Source: Diploptera punctata
Taxonomy: Eukaryota > Arthropoda > Insecta > Blattodea > Blaberidae
Assembly: GCA_030220185.1 (NCBI GenBank)
Contig: JASPKZ010003435.1
Location: 1,031,001-1,095,000, forward strand
Direction: 5' to 3'
Length of the DNA stretch: 64,000 nt
Below are positions 63,612 to 64,000 of the stretch, one piece after another; within the stretch, counting starts at the first letter, position 1; each line of letters starts with the position of its first letter. A program made the position numbers and the translations under genes. The notes beneath the pieces were generated by a model that made no database searches, was not told the DNA's origin, and was given only the letters and a program-made list of their open reading frames with translations.

Positions 63612-64000
63612 ATAGGACATTCACAAATTTAGGCCATTTGTTGACCTGTTTCGGCCTCAAGAGAAACACCATCCATAAGACTTTTGAGTGGGCGTCCTGG
63701 TCTTCTTCCAGCAGGTTGATATCTTAACATTTGTCTGGGTATCCTGTGATCTTCCATTCGATGATCATGTTGCATCCATTTTGACTTATAATCAGAAATT
63801 TTGTTTTCTAAAGATTCCATCTTAATTCTTCTAATAGTCTTCATTTTTTTTCATTCCAGTAGTGTGTATCCCGCAGTCCTCTGAAGGTATCTCATTTCAG
63901 CAGATCTAAGTCTCTGTATATCCTTCTCTTTTAACGTCCATACTTCGCTACCATACGAAAGAGTTGGAAGAGCCAGTGTTTTATACACTTTTAGTGATGA
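63612..64000 (-). mobile_element. LINE-B-type 3' part running off the right edge
   Basis: Minus frame 63629-63844: RRIKMESLENKISDYKSKWM, QHDHRMEDHRIPRQMLRYQP, AGRRPGRPLKSLMDGVSLEA then ETGQQMA. Beyond 63844 the inverse of YGSEVWTLKEKDIQRLRSAE (63880-63960) and KVYKTLALPTLSY continue to the edge. Confidence 0.88.

Noticed and set aside
1..64000. CRISPR arrays, operons, prokaryotic promoters or rRNA
   Set aside because: Nothing of the kind; the spaced repeats are microsatellites and eukaryotic transposons.

Overview
This is a repeat-dominated animal window, most likely from a hemimetabolous insect with a large genome (cockroach or termite-like). The class is an inference from intron-containing pickpocket (ppk/DEG-ENaC) exons, an insect-type GNAT N-acetyltransferase first exon, tRNA-headed SINEs and APE-type LINEs; nothing fixes the species. 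There are no prokaryotic features. Almost every long open frame is retrotransposon debris or translated microsatellite.

Host genes, all on the + strand: (1) the last two coding exons of a ppk sodium-channel gene (6629-6711 and 12510-12637), carrying the pre-TM2 region, the selectivity-filter/TM2 motif and the stop. (2) A second ppk gene begins downstream with a TM1 exon (24847-25053), a following exon (34387-34512), a cysteine-region exon (43449-43622) and perhaps a short further exon (43725-43779). It carries three in-frame stops (25037, 34484, 43485), so it reads as a ppk pseudogene in tandem with gene 1. (3) The first coding exon of a GNAT-family N-acetyltransferase (58218-58604) with a good donor; the rest lies beyond or is not recognised.

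Mobile elements by region: 1-5800 nested LINEs, including one inserted into another with target duplication and a 5' inversion; 5990-9640 SINEs, a LINE-A 3' end and a 176-bp tandem duplication; 9700-12500 the last intron of ppk gene 1; 13363-15139 a LINE-B copy with a 12-bp target duplication; 15637-17610 LINE and repeat fragments; 19080-22320 two hAT pieces, one with terminal inverted repeats and a SINE inside it; 22751-23335 a long foldback with tRNA-like arms; 26840-27982 a pogo/Tigger-like element; 28813-29394 a TA-flanked DNA element with a helix-turn-helix ORF; 30085-37560 nested SINE/LINE layers; 39284-42540 a near full-length LINE-A on the minus strand; 45240-48566 Helitron-like sequence; 50537-51121 a SINE dimer; 53213-53400, 56301-56732 and 62908-63131 further foldbacks; 57450-64000 more LINE and SINE copies around the acetyltransferase exon.

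Family labels LINE-A/B/C/D and SINE-1 to SINE-4 are local names used here only. Exon calls rest on reading frame, splice sites and recognised family motifs; no database search was possible.
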